Shown: positions 32,701 through 45,480, counted from the stretch's first letter. The stretch: 64,000 nt of DNA from Amphibalanus amphitrite (GCF_019059575.1 NW_024881518.1:434001-498000); one strand, 5' to 3'. The notes: generated from the sequence alone by a model not told the origin. Translations and numbers: made by a program.

Positions 32701-35700
32701 CCGCTGTAATAGACCCGCGGCAATTCACACATCATTGGCAGCCACCGGCGGGGCAGCGACCGTTTTTTGGCGCCTAAAGGAACCCTCGGCCGCTGCCAAA
32801 TAGCTCGGCCCAACATCGGTAAACAGGGGTCAAACCGGGGTGTTTCTGTGCGCCGGGTGAACTCACTGGCCCACCGATGGCCTCAGTGGGTGCTGGCTCG
32901 GTGTGATCGCGCTAACGTCAAGAGTACTGAATTTATGTACATTTCATTGTACAGTCGTGTACAGGTTGATGGTCCCCCACTCTTTATCCACCGGGTTCCT
33001 ATGGCTCAGCATTGGCAGCAGCCGCCTGGTACCGGTAGGCTGTGCCGCATGACCCGAGAGTGAAGCGGCACAGTCTACCCACGCCGTTTGACATCGGCTC
33101 GGGTCGCCGGGTGGAGCGCTTTGTAGACCAGCTGTCGCGTCAGACCAGCGCGGGGGGAGGGGCTCGTCTCGGTGGTTGGCGTGGGCTGGCGAGTGGTGTG
33201 GGGCGTGCTGGTGGACCATGGGGGCTGGGCGGGTGTGTACTGTGTGTGGTCACTTGCTGCATTGCACATTTTGCGTCGCTTAACAATTGCATTCTTGTTT
33301 TTGCTAAGCACAATGCACGGAAGACCCAGCGAATATAATTTACTTGTGCATTGTGCAAAACGTGATTTGGCACGGTATCGAGGCAACCACAGGTCTTGTG
33401 CCACATATATGCATGATATTTAGGCAATACGCTTATGAAAATGGTAGATTGATCGGATTGATCCTGGATGTCAATTCGTATGCTAAATGTCGACATGTAT
33501 TAAACGAACGAATGAATGAATCAATCAATCAATTGACAATCGACATGTAGATATAAAACCGTATAAATGGCTCGCAACCACTAAAATCAAACCAGATCCT
33601 AACTCGGAAAAGTAGCCGGTGCCCCGATGAGGCTCGAACCGGGACTCCACGCTGAAAGTTTTGCCAATGATCCATCATCATTCCACCAAGCTAGAGCGAC
33701 CGGCACCCGAAACCACAAAAACATTCATTGACTTTGCTGCCGACCTCCGGCCCCGCCGCTCGCCCGGCCAGACTTTGCCCCGGCCGTGGCCACCATCCGG
33801 TGTGGCTCAGCGTAGGAGTGCTAGACTGTCAAACTGACCGGTAGTGAGAGGCCCGGTTCGAGACGCTTCGCGTGCTGGATGTTTATTTCTGTGTCCGAGG
33901 CTACGCGATTAGTCCACTTTTCAAAAAAAAAATATTTGGTGACAGGTCTGTTTTCTTTCTTTGCTGCAATTCATGAGGAGACCGTATGGACCCTTACCTG
34001 TCCTTCCGCACCCCACTTGGGAGATGGATGCTTGAACCCCCCTGGGTTTTGCGAATATCTTTAAAGCGAATTTTTGGAGGGTGGATTACGATCGGTTCTA
34101 TGCGACAAGTGACCACACACACCCAGCCCCAGGTCCGCTCACTCCCTCCCCACATCACCCCCGCCCCACACCACACTCCAGCCCGCCTCATCCACCGAGC
34201 CGAGCCAAATAGACAGACCTGACCCTTACCCCCCCCCCTCCCCCCAGCCGGTGTAACGCAGCGTCCGGTCAAATCGCTCTTCCAGGCGACCCGAGCCGGT
34301 GTCATACAGTGTGGGTAGGCTGTGCCGCTTCACTCTCGGGTCATGCGGCACAGCCTACCGGTACCAGGCGGCTGCTGCCAATGCTGAGCCATAGGAACCC
34401 GGTGGATAAAGAGTAGGGGACCATCAACCTGTACACGACTGTACACACCCGTTCAGTGGGGTAATAGATGCGAAGTTAATCCTAATTTTAGAACAGCTTG
34501 GGGTGTTTTTTCGTGGGTGACGTTAACCAGCATCAACAATTAACAATCAAAAGTTTTTGCGACATAAAAAATAACAGGGGAAAATGCCATCTTTAGAGAA
34601 AAAGAACACAAAAACAGGTATCAAGGTATGTGTCAACCCATCGCACTCGACTTGAAACTTAACGGCGTTGTAATATCAACCTGTCAAAAACTTATCCACT
34701 ACCTATCTTCGCCACAGATCTAGCCCTGGCGAACACACTGAGAAGTCTGCCTACACCTTTCGATGGGGTATTCTTTGTCGCACTGTTATCGACAACAAGA
34801 GCAAAATCAAAACAAAAGCCACACCCGCTGACTAGTCGACAATATCCATTTTCACGACGATTTATCCGGCAAATGCACAAAACTTTACCAAATCTATCCG
34901 AATTCTTTTACAACAAATACCTTGTCATTCCAAAGTTAAATACGTCAATAAAGTTTAATAATTTGATGGGGAAAGCAAGAAGGTATATAAACATAAATTG
35001 CTCACAAATTTTAAAACTAGTAAGAATTAGCTTCGTACCTAATCCGACCAAATCGCACCCAAGGTTCCGTCGTGAAAACGGCTAATAAAGACGCCCAAAG
35101 TGACTCCTCTATTCCTACGTCCACAGGTGCTGGCAGCTCTGGTGCTGTCACAGGCGAACGTGGTGTTCGGCGTCATGGTGGCGTACGGCAGTCTGTTCGT
35201 CAGCAGCTCCGACACGGGCGAGTACCGTCACTGGCGGACGCAGGACGTCACCTGGGTGCTCTCGGCGCCGTCCGTCGGCAGCGCGGCCGGTGAGTGGACG
35301 GTCGGGAGGCGGGGTGTAGACTGCAGACGAGACGAGAAATGGGGATCGATAGCTAGGGGTAACATTTAGAAAAAGGTCTGGTTGGACGGGCGAGGAGCGA
35401 TTAGAACAGAAGCTATCTGCTGTAAAGATACAACGGTGTGCATTCGTAGTGTGGAAAGCATTGTTCGATTAGCATCACTCTATCAGTATCACTCAAGAAA
35501 ATCAATTCAAAGTCTGGTAATCACAATGCTCTAGAATAAAAACTACGCCGAAGGCCCGAATATAGGGTCTGAAAGGCATTAACACTAGGTGGTCGAACCA
35601 TGGTGTTTGTCTGGCATGAGAATATCTCTAATGACCTGGGTACAGCGTTCATCAGTTTGTGTACGATTGAGCTCGATATAAGCTAGCACATCACTGACCC

Positions 35701-37419
35701 AATGACTCAGCAGTCGGCATATTGGATCACGTCCCATGACCCCATCTATGTGAGGTACTGGTGCTGCCCCCTACACCACTCTAACGGCGCTCGACACGCC
35801 ATCTGCCGCCGCGTCCCCAGGCTGTCTGCTGGCGGCGCCGCTGACGAACCGGTTCGGCGCATTGTGGGTCATCGTGGGCAGCAGCGCTCTCAGCCTGGCC
35901 TCCTGGGGCGCACTCTGTTTCGGTAACACCGTCACCGTGCTGGTGATCGGACGCATCTTCTCCGGAATATTTGTGGGTCTCAACATCGGCAACAGCCGCC
36001 TCTACATCGCCGAGGTAAGGAGAATGTCTGTCGGAAGAGGAATCAGACCGGGATAAGCGCCTGGCGGCTGCTCAATTCAGACGAGTTTGGATACGATGCT
36101 TTAAATGAAACAGACGCTGATGGTTATATACTGCTTTCGTTTTTGTCTTTTTTTTTTGCATATTAAAAGCAAACTTTCTTTAAAAAAAAAACATGCAAGA
36201 TCAGGTGTGCTCCAGAAAGACACCTAAATATTTCATAACCCAAACCAGATGCATCATGTGAGCTGAATCACGACCCCCAAACCAGATGCCCGCCTCACTC
36301 AGTCAGTCCGCCGTTACCAGTGACCGCTCTGACCTCCCCTCCGCTCGGCAGGTGTGCTCTGAGCGCCTGCGCGGCGTGCTCTGCCACCTGCCAGCCGTCT
36401 CCATCTCGGCCTCGTTCCTGGGCTGTCTGTGCCTGGCCGGCGTCGTGCCCTGGCACTGGGCGGTGCTCGGCTGCGGCTGCGTGCCCACCGTCATCCACCT
36501 CACCGGCGCTCTGCTGCTGCCGCAGTCGGCCCGCTGGCTGCTGGCCTCTGGCGGCAGCAAGGCTGAAGCCGAGCGCTCCATCGCCTTCTACCGCGGTCAC
36601 GACCACGACATCGCCGCGGAGGTGCGCGCTATCGAGAAGGCGCTGGGCGGCGCGGCGCACGCGACAACCCTGGCACACCAGGCGCGCCGGCTGGCCACCG
36701 AGTGGGACTGCGCCAAACCGGTGCTGCTGCTCTGCGGACAGTTTGTGTTCGACGCCTTCTGCGGCGGCATGATCATGACCCAGTTCGCGCCGATGATCTT
36801 CCGTCGCGCCGCGCCGCAGCTGGACCCCAACACGTGCACTATCTACCTGGCAGCCGCGCAGCTGGCGGCGCTCTGCGCCAGCGGCCTGCTGGTGCGCCGC
36901 GTCGGCCGGCGCGTGGTGCTGATGGCCGCTGGCGCCGGCGGCGCGGCCGGCTACGTCCTGGTGGCCGCCTCCCTGCTCATCCCGTCGCTGGGCGCATACA
37001 ACTGGGTGCCTCTGGTGGGCGTGCTGGCGGCCAACGCGTGCGCCCAGGCGGGCATCACGCCCGTCTCGTTCCTGTACCTCTCCGAGCTGATCCCGGGCGG
37101 CGTGCGGCCGCTGCTGGGCAACTGTTTCACCATCTACATCAGCGCAATGAACATGGCGTCCGTGCACCTGTTCCCGCTCGCCACCGCGGCGCTGGGCACC
37201 CACGGCGTGTTCCTGGCCGTGGCCGGTCTGTGCGCCGCCCAGCTGCTCTACGCCCTGCTGCTGCTGCCGGAGACCAAGGATCTGACGCTGGAGGAGGTGC
37301 ACAACCGACACTTCTCCAGCCGGCGACGCTGGGGCCGCAAACCAGACACGGAGGCCCTACAGGATAAGAGAATGACAGATTGTCTTAGCATCTCTAGTGC
37401 CGACGAACTGGTGGCCTGA
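29786..37419 (+). CDS. Sugar-porter-like MFS transporter, paralogue 1 (four coding exons)
   Basis: Coding exons 29786-29908, 35127-35289, 35821-36014 and 36352-37419 give 515 codons; intron phases are 0, 1 and 0. An acceptor eight bases before the ATG implies a leader exon upstream. Twelve membrane helices are expected from the hydrophobic pattern. Family marks: NRFG after TM2, GRIFSGIFVGLNIGNSRLYI in TM4, LPQSARWLL after TM6 (PESPRWL-like), RRVGRRVV in the TM8-9 loop and LLLPETKDLTLEEV at the end. In TM7 the QQLSGIN-type motif of SLC2 hexose/trehalose carriers is replaced by FDAFCGG, so the substrate is uncertain. The last exon is very GC-rich and equals five exons of paralogue 2. AATAAA at 37671 may end the transcript. 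Confidence 0.9.
31069..31187 (-). CDS. Possible orphan first exon on the minus strand
   Basis: From ATG at 31187 the minus strand codes MDDENGDSGSMSGHQRREAD and nineteen further residues to a strong donor (GCCAG-GTGAGT at 31069/31068). The peptide is hydrophilic and not recognised. No partner exon was found, so this is tentative. Confidence 0.25.
33612..33707 (-). other. tRNA-like segment (SINE head?)
   Basis: Minus strand: GGTGCC at the start pairs with GGCACC at the end, a five-base stem with a seven-base loop sits in the anticodon position, and CCCGGTTCGAGCC is a good B box. U33 is missing and the T stem does not pair, so it is not a working tRNA. Confidence 0.45.
33800..33880 (+). other. 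tRNA-like segment (SINE head?)
   Basis: Plus strand: TGGCTCAGCGTAGGAGTGC resembles an A box and CCCGGTTCGAGAC a B box, about 45 bases apart. Stems are poor, so it is probably a polymerase III promoter relic. Confidence 0.4.
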
Positions 37420-37670
37420 TAGCTCAACTAGTAGCCTGAGAGCTCCAACAAGGCTGTTGTCAAGTGGACCAGCACAGAGCAACACTTATCTGTCAGAGAA
37501 GAAACTCATAAAATGGAGCTCATGAACTAGTACAAGCCAGGTAACAAATCACGATCTGCAAGCCATGCAATCAAAACGCACCAATCGACACTTATTACGG
37601 TCTTCGGAAATGCAGTGAAATTAATATCGACATACGCATCCTTGTCAAACAAAGGAGAGGAACGACGAAA

Positions 37671-37676
37671 AATAAA
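37671..37676 (+). terminator. Candidate poly(A) signal of paralogue 1
   Basis: AATAAA about 250 bases after the stop codon. Confidence 0.4.
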
Positions 37677-37986
37677 AGCTTAAGTCCAACAACGCAATTG
37701 GTGCAGAACGTGTAACAAACAACGAGCGCCATAACATTTTATACTGTGTGCATTTGCAACATGTATATCGTAATCGGCTGTGCCGTCATATATGTGCTTA
37801 ACAAATGTTCACTGCCTGGCATCGAATCTGAGAAAATATAATCCAATAGCTAAACGTGCAAACGTTTTTTCCTCCGACCAATACAGTGTTCCATTTCGTC
37901 GCTTATATCAAACAACGAACGTCTCGGATCTGCCACATTTATCATAAAGATAGATAGGTCCCAAGTGTAGAGACATTGCGCATGAA

Positions 37987-40873
37987 TTAACCCTCGCCAG
38001 GCTAGGGCCTTTTTCATAACGCGGACGGCCAGGGGGGGGGGGGTACCACCCCCCGGAGATTAGCTCCTATGGCACTTAGAAACGCCCAATTTACAGCGTA
38101 GGTGAGCCCATAGGATATCTCGCCGCTGTGACAATTTGGTTGCTCTAGGTCAATATCTAGGGGGGTTTTGGGGGGGGGGTAAAAATGTAAAAATTTCGCT
38201 AAAACAGGCCAGAGGTTATTCGCTTATAACTGTTGATCTAATCAAGATAGAGCAAAAATAAAAGCACGAGTGAACTCAGCACGTCCGTTCGCATCGAATG
38301 GTTTCCTTTTTTACAAGCTAAGTGAATTTAAAATTTTCCTAATTTTTAAGTGAAGTTAAATCAATTAAGTTAAAGTTTAAAAAAAAATTGCAGTATATCG
38401 CATATCATTCGATTCGGCTGATCACAAGGAACACAATGACACTATCTTTGAAGCTCTAGCCCCATTGTGTGTAGAGTTATTAGCAAAAACGTACTTTGAC
38501 CTCATTTGACATCAGATGTCCGGACTTAAGTGCTTTTTTTCAGCAAGCAAACACTGAATTCATCTTAAATGGAGCTAAAAAACATAAACGTTAAAATGGA
38601 GCATATCTTTGCAATTTGAGCTATTAAGACAAATTTTCGTGACCGGCTCTAGATGACCTCATGTCACCCGAACTTGAAAAACGTGGATGTAGTTTATACA
38701 ACTCGGTGGGCTTAGCATATCCTGCCAGTTCGAATCAAATCGATAAACAACTCTAGATTTCATTGACAAAATAGCGCATTTTCAGTGCCATTTTGACCAT
38801 GTACCGGTTTTTGGGACCTTGTCACCTGACCTGAGGTCACTGGAACACAAACTCCTAGGACACGTGTCAAATGGCTGCCCTAAGTTGTGTCTGTAATTTG
38901 GTGGCCCTAAGTCTTACGGTTCTTAGTTCTTACGCTATTAACGATAAACTTAGCGATTCCGTTGCCGCTATTATAGTCCAATTTTACCCTGACATTGTAC
39001 CGGTTTTGGTGACCTAGTGACCTGACCTGAAAAGACAGAGACCTGAAATTTTCAGGGAAGGTGCCAAAAGGTTGCCCCAGAGAGTAGGGGAGAGTGAGGA
39101 AAGATGCCCAGGGTTTTGCTATGTCATATATTATTCGAAAATGACGATGGGAAACCAAAAACTTGGAGGTTCAACGGAAGCCGACATATTTTTTCTCCAA
39201 AAATATCACACTTTCGTGCCTGAAATATGATAACTTTTTTTTGCTATTAAGCATTTTCCTGAAAAAGTGAAAGGGGGCATCTTACCCCACATGGTGGGAA
39301 AGACGCCCCCTGGCGTTGGGGAAGATGCCCCCTGCACTATAAGTGACATAAATGGGCACGTGAATCGCCTGAACGAATCAGTAGTCCCTTCGAGCCTGCA
39401 GTAGACACCAAACGTCATCATAAGGGCCCTCAACAGTAGTCGTAAGGGGCTTCAGAGGTCATCGTTAGGGCCATCATAGTCCAGCGCGGCCAAAAAAGCC
39501 TCCGTGGTGGCGTTCGGAGACCACTGTGGGGCTCTTATAGGTCTTCATGATGCTTGAGGGCCCTCGAGCCCATCGTGGGGACCTCAGATGCCAGCGCGGC
39601 CCGTGGATTCAACGTGGGAGCCCTCAAAGGATGTCGTGAGGGGCCCTGGAGCCAATAATGTGGCCCACAGAGGTCGTCGTGAGGGCTCTCAGAGTCAGAT
39701 GCCGCCCCAAAAAGTCGCTGTGTGGGCCGAGAGACCGGCATGGGGAGCACCCGGCCGTACTGGACTCTCAATAGTCCCAGATCGGCTTTTGTCTACATCA
39801 CAAGTACCTATGTAATAAATGATTTGACGGGCTGTTTGAAGGACAGCCTGCGGATTTATGGGGGCGTCTTTCCCCATCAGGACAGGGGGCATCTTACCCC
39901 AAGGTACCGAAGTAACATTAAATCAGTACAATTTGTTAGCCATAAAACTACACCCTGAAACAAACTGTTTGGGACACAGTACACGCATGCTAATGTATCA
40001 CGACTATAGCAAGGAACGCAAAAATTATCTAGCTTCTTTGATATTTACAATGTTTTGACACCAAAATATTTTTTGAAAGCAGCAATCATAGATAACATGA
40101 ATCTGGATTGGACACGAAATCTGTCTGATGCAGAATGGGGCCGAAAATTGGATACGTAAATCTGACGCTAAAACTTGAATTTCACACGCTTAAATACGTA
40201 TCCAAGATTGACAACATCTCGTTAAACATATTTTTTATTACTTTATACTCATTTTGTTTCATGAAGGTATGAAGAAAATGTTGTGATTTGATGCATGCCT
40301 TGATCTTTTTCATAGACAATGAGGTTTTGCAGCAAGTGCTACAAACATTAAAAAGACGACATATAGGGCATCATGAGTATGTATTCACGGCAGAGAATAG
40401 GTACAAATCGGAGGCACTGGTATTTTCGCTGTCTGGGCCCATGGGACATCGGAGATAAGATACTAACGCTCAGAATCGCTATGAACATGGAATAACTGAA
40501 TACATGTTTCTATGCACATATGGGACGGGATTGCTGCCGGATGCTGTTCTGTCGGTGCTTGAAGTAGAAGTAGATTCATGTTATCTATGCAGCAATTAAA
40601 AAACATGCAATCATCAGCCAGCCGTTGCCCAACTGAGCTTCGCAAATTTTTGTGCAGTTAACAAGGCAGGCTTCCGCTTTACGCTAAGAACATTAATTTC
40701 CAGGCTCGATTCTTTGTTTCGCCGCTAGATGGGGTGGGGCGTCTTTCCCACCCTGGGCATCTTACCCCACTCTCCCCTATGCCAAAGTTGGCGGCGCTAC
40801 GCGCCGCCGTTTTTACGCTAATGCGAAAAACCTCGGCGTTGCATCAAATACCCCCTGGCCTGGCGAGGGTTAA
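37987..40873. mobile_element. 2.9 kb TTAA-flanked element (piggyBac-like), with another element nested inside
   Basis: Ends are TTAACCCTCGCCAGGC at 37987-38002 and its complement at 40858-40873. A G-tract/C-tract hairpin lies inside the left end (38033-38056). The left third has many AGGTCA half-sites, among them a perfect everted pair TGACCT-G-AGGTCA at about 38829-38841. A second inverted-repeat pair at 39085 and 40779 marks a nested insertion. No transposase ORF was found. Confidence 0.8.
39085..40779. mobile_element. Inner inverted-repeat element nested in the TTAA element
   Basis: TAGGGGAGAGTGAGGAAAGA at the left is mirrored by TAGGGGAGAGTGGGGTAAGA (complement) at the right. GCATCTTACCCCA and GGCGTCTTTCCC blocks recur at 39275-39335, 39865-39905 and 40735-40775. 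The target duplication is not clear and no ORF is recognised. Confidence 0.6.
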
Positions 40874-43800
40874 CGCGCGTGTGTCTACGCCCTTCAACAG
40901 AACGCCGTTGGCTATGGGATTGTGGAGGGGGTACTTTTACACTCTCCTCCACGATCAACTAGAAAAAGTTAAGCATCTTGGGAAAAGTCCGATAAAATAG
41001 CGTTGTAAAACCTCATCGCCACGCATATGAAGCATCCCAGTAAGGTGAATGCTGAGCGAGACCAAGGTCGGGCCTTAAATCAAAATTGAGCATTTAATGC
41101 TCTTGCGAGAGTAGTCGAGCCTAGCGAGATTGTTTCGGGACCAACTTTGAACAGTTTGCCAATTGGCTGATAAAGACATTGCGTAATTCTCTTACGCCAA
41201 CCCAGTACTCCCCAAGACCAACGTCAGGTAGAATGGTAGAACGACTGACTAGGTATCTTCTCGTCCCCTGTTTGCACATTGATCGTTGATAGCATCGCAT
41301 TTTCTTTTGGATAGCATGTCTAAAGTACGATGGCATGTTTAAAACAAAATGATAACTCCTCACTACACCCCAATATACGCGGAAACGAAAGGAAACTGAC
41401 TGAATGCGCCCTCTAAATGATCAATCAATCAATCAATCAATCGATCAATTAATCAATTAGCCAATAAATCGTGTAATGTTGAAGTGCTGTAAGGACGCAA
41501 ATCCCGAAAAGCCACCCAGTAGACGGATTTTAGACCAATACAAACATATATACATACTCGTAAGTCGTACATACAATCATTCAAGTATCGCCCATGGGTG
41601 GATGAGGTGAAAAGTACGGTAATCTGTGTGTCGACGAGCTGTCGGTAGGTGCAGGAATCGTTCACATAGATGTCGCCACCATCACGGTGAAATCTCCGCC
41701 TGACCAACAACCAACTGACGAGGGCGACAGGGCCCTGCCAGAGTGGACGTAGTCCATACAACCTAGTGGCAATGGGAGACCCGTACCTGTAGATGTCGCC
41801 ACCACAGCGACCAAAGAGGTATCCAAGCCTGAATTGTCTAAAATAAAACAATAGTCATTTCTGCATTAACAGCTGTCAATTTTAGAGGTAGAGCATCAAC
41901 CGAGCTTTAGGGTGTACGACTCGAGAGTCAAACTACGTTTATCGCAAAGCTAAAAACGATGCATGAGTAAATTGCGAACCATGGTCAATGACCGTTCACA
42001 CAGCGAGCAGTCATAGCGGCCCACAGGGAGTGCGTTTATAATCTGACTTACGTCTTACCTACATACATAACAAAACAAAAACGTTACTTACACGGGGAGT
42101 AACCGGTAACGTTTTTCCTATAAGAACTCCGAAAAACAATAAAAAATGATGATCTTCCTGAAAGTCGCACTTTAAACAGGTCACTAAAGAAGCTGTCCAA
42201 AGATCAACTGTACCTAGGTATGTCCTGTGCAAAGTTATGAAGAGAGATTAAAACGGCGAAACTATAAAACCAGTAAAAAAGTGGGCAAAGGACCGCAACG
42301 CAGACCTAAAAAGAAAAACATTACGGTTTGGTAAGCGATCAACCAAGGAGCTTGGATTCACCAATGATCTTGTAGCAGTGAACATTACGAAAAAAATTGA
42401 TGCGCACTATTTAAACGCTGTTTCGAACCAAAAACACCAGTAGAAAACAGCCTGTTTTGGCGTATCTACCATCGGCGACCAACACAAGGACGTCTCAGCA
42501 TAGCTCCAAGATCCCTTTGGGTGAACTCCCACTGCCTTAAATCAGTCAGATATAATACCTAAAAAAGCTTTAAAAAGCGTTAATGACGGCAGCTGTGCAA
42601 CGGCTTTGCAGCCACCGCTACACGTTTTTCTTTTCTTTTTTGTACGTACATATGTCAAAAAAGTGTCGACCTACATATGGTCCCGATGAAGATCTTGACA
42701 AAATGAAGGAACTCGATCTATGATTCAATTGGATCCAAGAGAATGTTTCTTGGGACGAATCCATATTCACATATCCACGCACAATGCACATGTCTGTTGC
42801 TCACTATACATGCAGCGTCTATGAAAACAAGACAGTCGCCCGAAAACCCCTGCCGCCCAATATCTTAACTCATCCCGAAACTTTCCACGCAGCTCCTGGC
42901 ATGCATCCGCGACCGATTCCTGTCACGTTTCATGCAACTTGAGCTCACACCGGCCTCAGGGGCACCTTTAGAGGCGACGTGTCAGCGAGGCCAGGCGTGC
43001 AGCAGAATCTAGCAGTAAGTGGCGTGACCAGTCCCCGTTATTGATCCTACGCGGTGCGTTACGTCAGATAGACATAGCTGAACGGGATGCAGGTATGCTG
43101 TGGATCCACAACGGCAAGGAGTGCTAGTCGGGGCGTGCGCAGGGGCCTCTGCAATATAAATAAGATGTCAGGAGAAAATTAGAAAGCTTCATTACAAATG
43201 CGTAGATAAAAGTCAGCAAGATTACCTTACTATCAAAGTTGGAGCTTTGGGAATTTTTATGTTTCGGTAAAAGTTCAAATTGGAGTTCGGCTGAAATCAG
43301 ACATGTAAATGTTGCATGTTAAAGTTATATGTCACAAATGTAACAAACAAAGTTGCATCTGAAAGTAACATGTTTGGGCGACAAAAAAAACATTTTATCT
43401 GTGAAAAAGATTAAGTGTATGCAAAGTAGTTACTGGTTTAAGCAAACACAACAATCACCACGTCCGCACCGCATTCTTCAAATAATTATGGTTATTATAT
43501 TATCATCTCCAGAAAACTGACACTACATAGCTACACCATGTCATGAGGTCTTCCCAGAACTTTCAAAAATTAAGGCTGTTGCCTATGTAAACCAAAGCGG
43601 TGCACGAACCCCAATTGGTCCATGAGAGGGCTGGAACATGTCGCCTCCTGTTGATGCTCACTTCGTTACCTCAGCACTCTGCAGCCAGTTTCCGTACAAA
43701 TGGGTAAACAAAATCCGCCGGCTATACTGAGCCTGGGTTAGAATGCCAGCCCTAACTAAGGTTCCAGTATATGATGTTGTTTTCAAGCATCGCATACTAT

Positions 43801-44340
43801 ATGCATCTTAAAATCAATGCGAAGTTCTTTAGATGTAAAAATTGCAGAGCGCGATTCCCTGACAGGAGCAAAGAAAGCTAAGAAGTGCTCCATGAGCAAA
43901 AACACCAAACACCAAATGAAAGGTCTCAGCGAGGCGATTCTAAAGCATCTAAAATTTTCACCTCGGGTTAATTTACAGGGTCTGAGATCAAAGACAAAAT
44001 CGGTGCATGCGATCGAGCTGTGTGTTCCAGAGAACGGCAAGATGCGTAAAATCGAGCAAATCTGGATGGAAACAACAGAAGTCATTCTGAGAAAGACGAT
44101 GACAAGATCAAAATCAAAGGTCAAGCTCATCCTCAATAGTCAATAGTGACCTCGAGCCTTGCACTTATTGAGTCTTATACATCGAATTCGAGTGCTAATT
44201 TGAATTATCTTTAAGCTTATCAGGCCCTACATGTGGTTCATGTAACGGTGCAAGGTCATGCAACAGTATCCTTGCTGGAGGCTATTCCACCAATTCAAAT
44301 AAGCCATAATCCGGTCATTTTGTGCAGTATCCTGAGGCTC
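40874..44340. other. Intergenic stretch
   Basis: 3.5 kb with no recognised gene. An ATCA repeat is at 41427-41450. Two short copies of an ATGTCGCCACCA block lie at 41670 and 41795. Scattered ORFs give no known family. Confidence 0.4.
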
Positions 44341-44347
44341 TCAACGC

Positions 44348-44537
44348 TTAAGGCTGAAACAGACTCTTTCCGCGTTCAGGAAATTGCATGCGAGAGCCTA
44401 TTCAAATGCATTATAATTTTCCCGCATCAATCGCATCCGGGAGGTGCGTGCGATTGATGCGAGCGTGCTTCCATGTATTTGAATAGGCTCTCGCATGCGA
44501 TTTCCTGACTGCGGAAAGAGTCTGTTTCAGGCGTTAA
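44348..44537. mobile_element. Hairpin MITE of about 190 bp
   Basis: The two halves are inverted copies over nearly their full length. CTGAAACAGACTCTTTCCGC at the left and its complement at the right surround GCATGCGAGAGCCTATTCAA and its complement. Both ends abut TTAA. It would fold into one long stem; no coding capacity. Confidence 0.75.
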
Positions 44538-44579
44538 AGCAAAGTGCATGCAGATTCCTGATCTGCGCCCACGAATACA

Positions 44580-45480
44580 TCATATAGAACCTTTTTTGTC
44601 CAGGTCACCCGAAGTAGTCCAAGGACATTCGAGATCACAAGAGGTCAACATAAAACTATGTCGTCTCCCCAAAAATGTGCACATCTCGACGCGTCTTGAC
44701 ATGAAAAATGCGTAGGTGCCACTGTCTGAGCTATAGGAACTTTTATTTTTGTTGAAGTATTTTGCGAAAAAAAAAACTGAAAGCCAGGATAGGGGTTGAC
44801 CTCTGAGGTCATCTGTTGATCTGAGAGCAGAACAATGGGTACCGTTGAATTCGTATCATGGTGTGCAGCATGTTTAATTTCAGATTTTCTACTTTTTCAT
44901 TTCTTTTACGGATTAGGCGCTAGCATGGGTGTCAGGACTTCATGCAAACTTAGGCAGTAGGCACATTGATACCTCTTTTTGGGTCTCCTGACCTGACCTG
45001 ACCTGATGTAGAGCTGAAACTTTTAGAACTGATAGACCACGATTATCTTTATCACAGATATCCCGGTTTTGATGTGGAATAAAACGCCCAGTCGGTGACA
45101 GTATTTGAGTTTAAGATATTGACTTGACCTGTTGAGCTTACCTCAGGTCACCAAAATTATTTTGAAGTTTTTTTACAAATCAGATGCTACAGAGCTATGT
45201 TCGCACCTAATTTGACAATCTCTAAAACTTTATTTTGGCAGCTGTTTGAAGATTATGTTTGTGACGTCGAAATTTGGCTGGCAAGGGTCTAGAAATCTCG
45301 ACTCCGTGACATCATCGGGGGACTGGGTCCAATATTTTTCCCAAGCAGAAGGCAAATTGATTAGGGAAAAAATATCGAAAGTTTTGCACTCCTGCCTCTA
45401 AACTTTCGGGAAGTATCGCAAATATTCGTCAGGGAGGGGGCAAAAAAACCTGGGCTTCCGTTTTTCCTGGCCAGGGATAA
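44580..45480. mobile_element. Remnant of TTAA element (right end)
   Basis: TGACCT half-site clusters, including an everted TGACCT-CTG-AGGTCA near 44800 and three tandem TGACCT near 44990, lead to the end CTGGCCAGGGATAA. That end is the complement of TTATCCCTGGCCAG, close to the ends of the complete copies. Confidence 0.45.

Larger units (their letters stand above)
32949..34445. repeat. 1.5 kb inverted repeat with tRNA-like sequences near its centre
   Basis: The outer 165 bases (32949-33113) recur inverted at 34281-34445 with about 95% identity by eye. Weaker complementarity continues inward to about 33270 and 34100. Toward the centre are a minus-strand tRNA-like segment (about 33707-33612) and a plus-strand one (about 33800-33880), each with A-box- and GGTTCGAG B-box-like parts. 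The simplest reading is two copies of one tRNA-derived SINE-like element in head-to-head orientation. Confidence 0.65.
29909..35126. other. Intron 1 of paralogue 1
   Basis: 5.2 kb, AT-rich. It holds a long inverted repeat with tRNA-like heads (32949-34445), a GC-rich block (31720-32040) and an exon-like minus-strand ORF (31069-31187). Otherwise nothing is recognised. Confidence 0.5.

Noticed and set aside
33612-33707. Functional tRNA gene
   Set aside because: The T stem does not pair and position 33 is not T; better explained as a SINE head.
36295-37311. 338-codon antisense ORF opposite the last exon of paralogue 1
   Set aside because: It mirrors a GC-rich coding exon whose codon pattern leaves the antisense frame free of stops. 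The peptide is low-complexity and matches nothing.
42040-43150. Possible decayed Tc1-like transposase
   Set aside because: Short phrases such as DESIFTYPR seemed suggestive, but no catalytic motif or terminal repeats could be shown.
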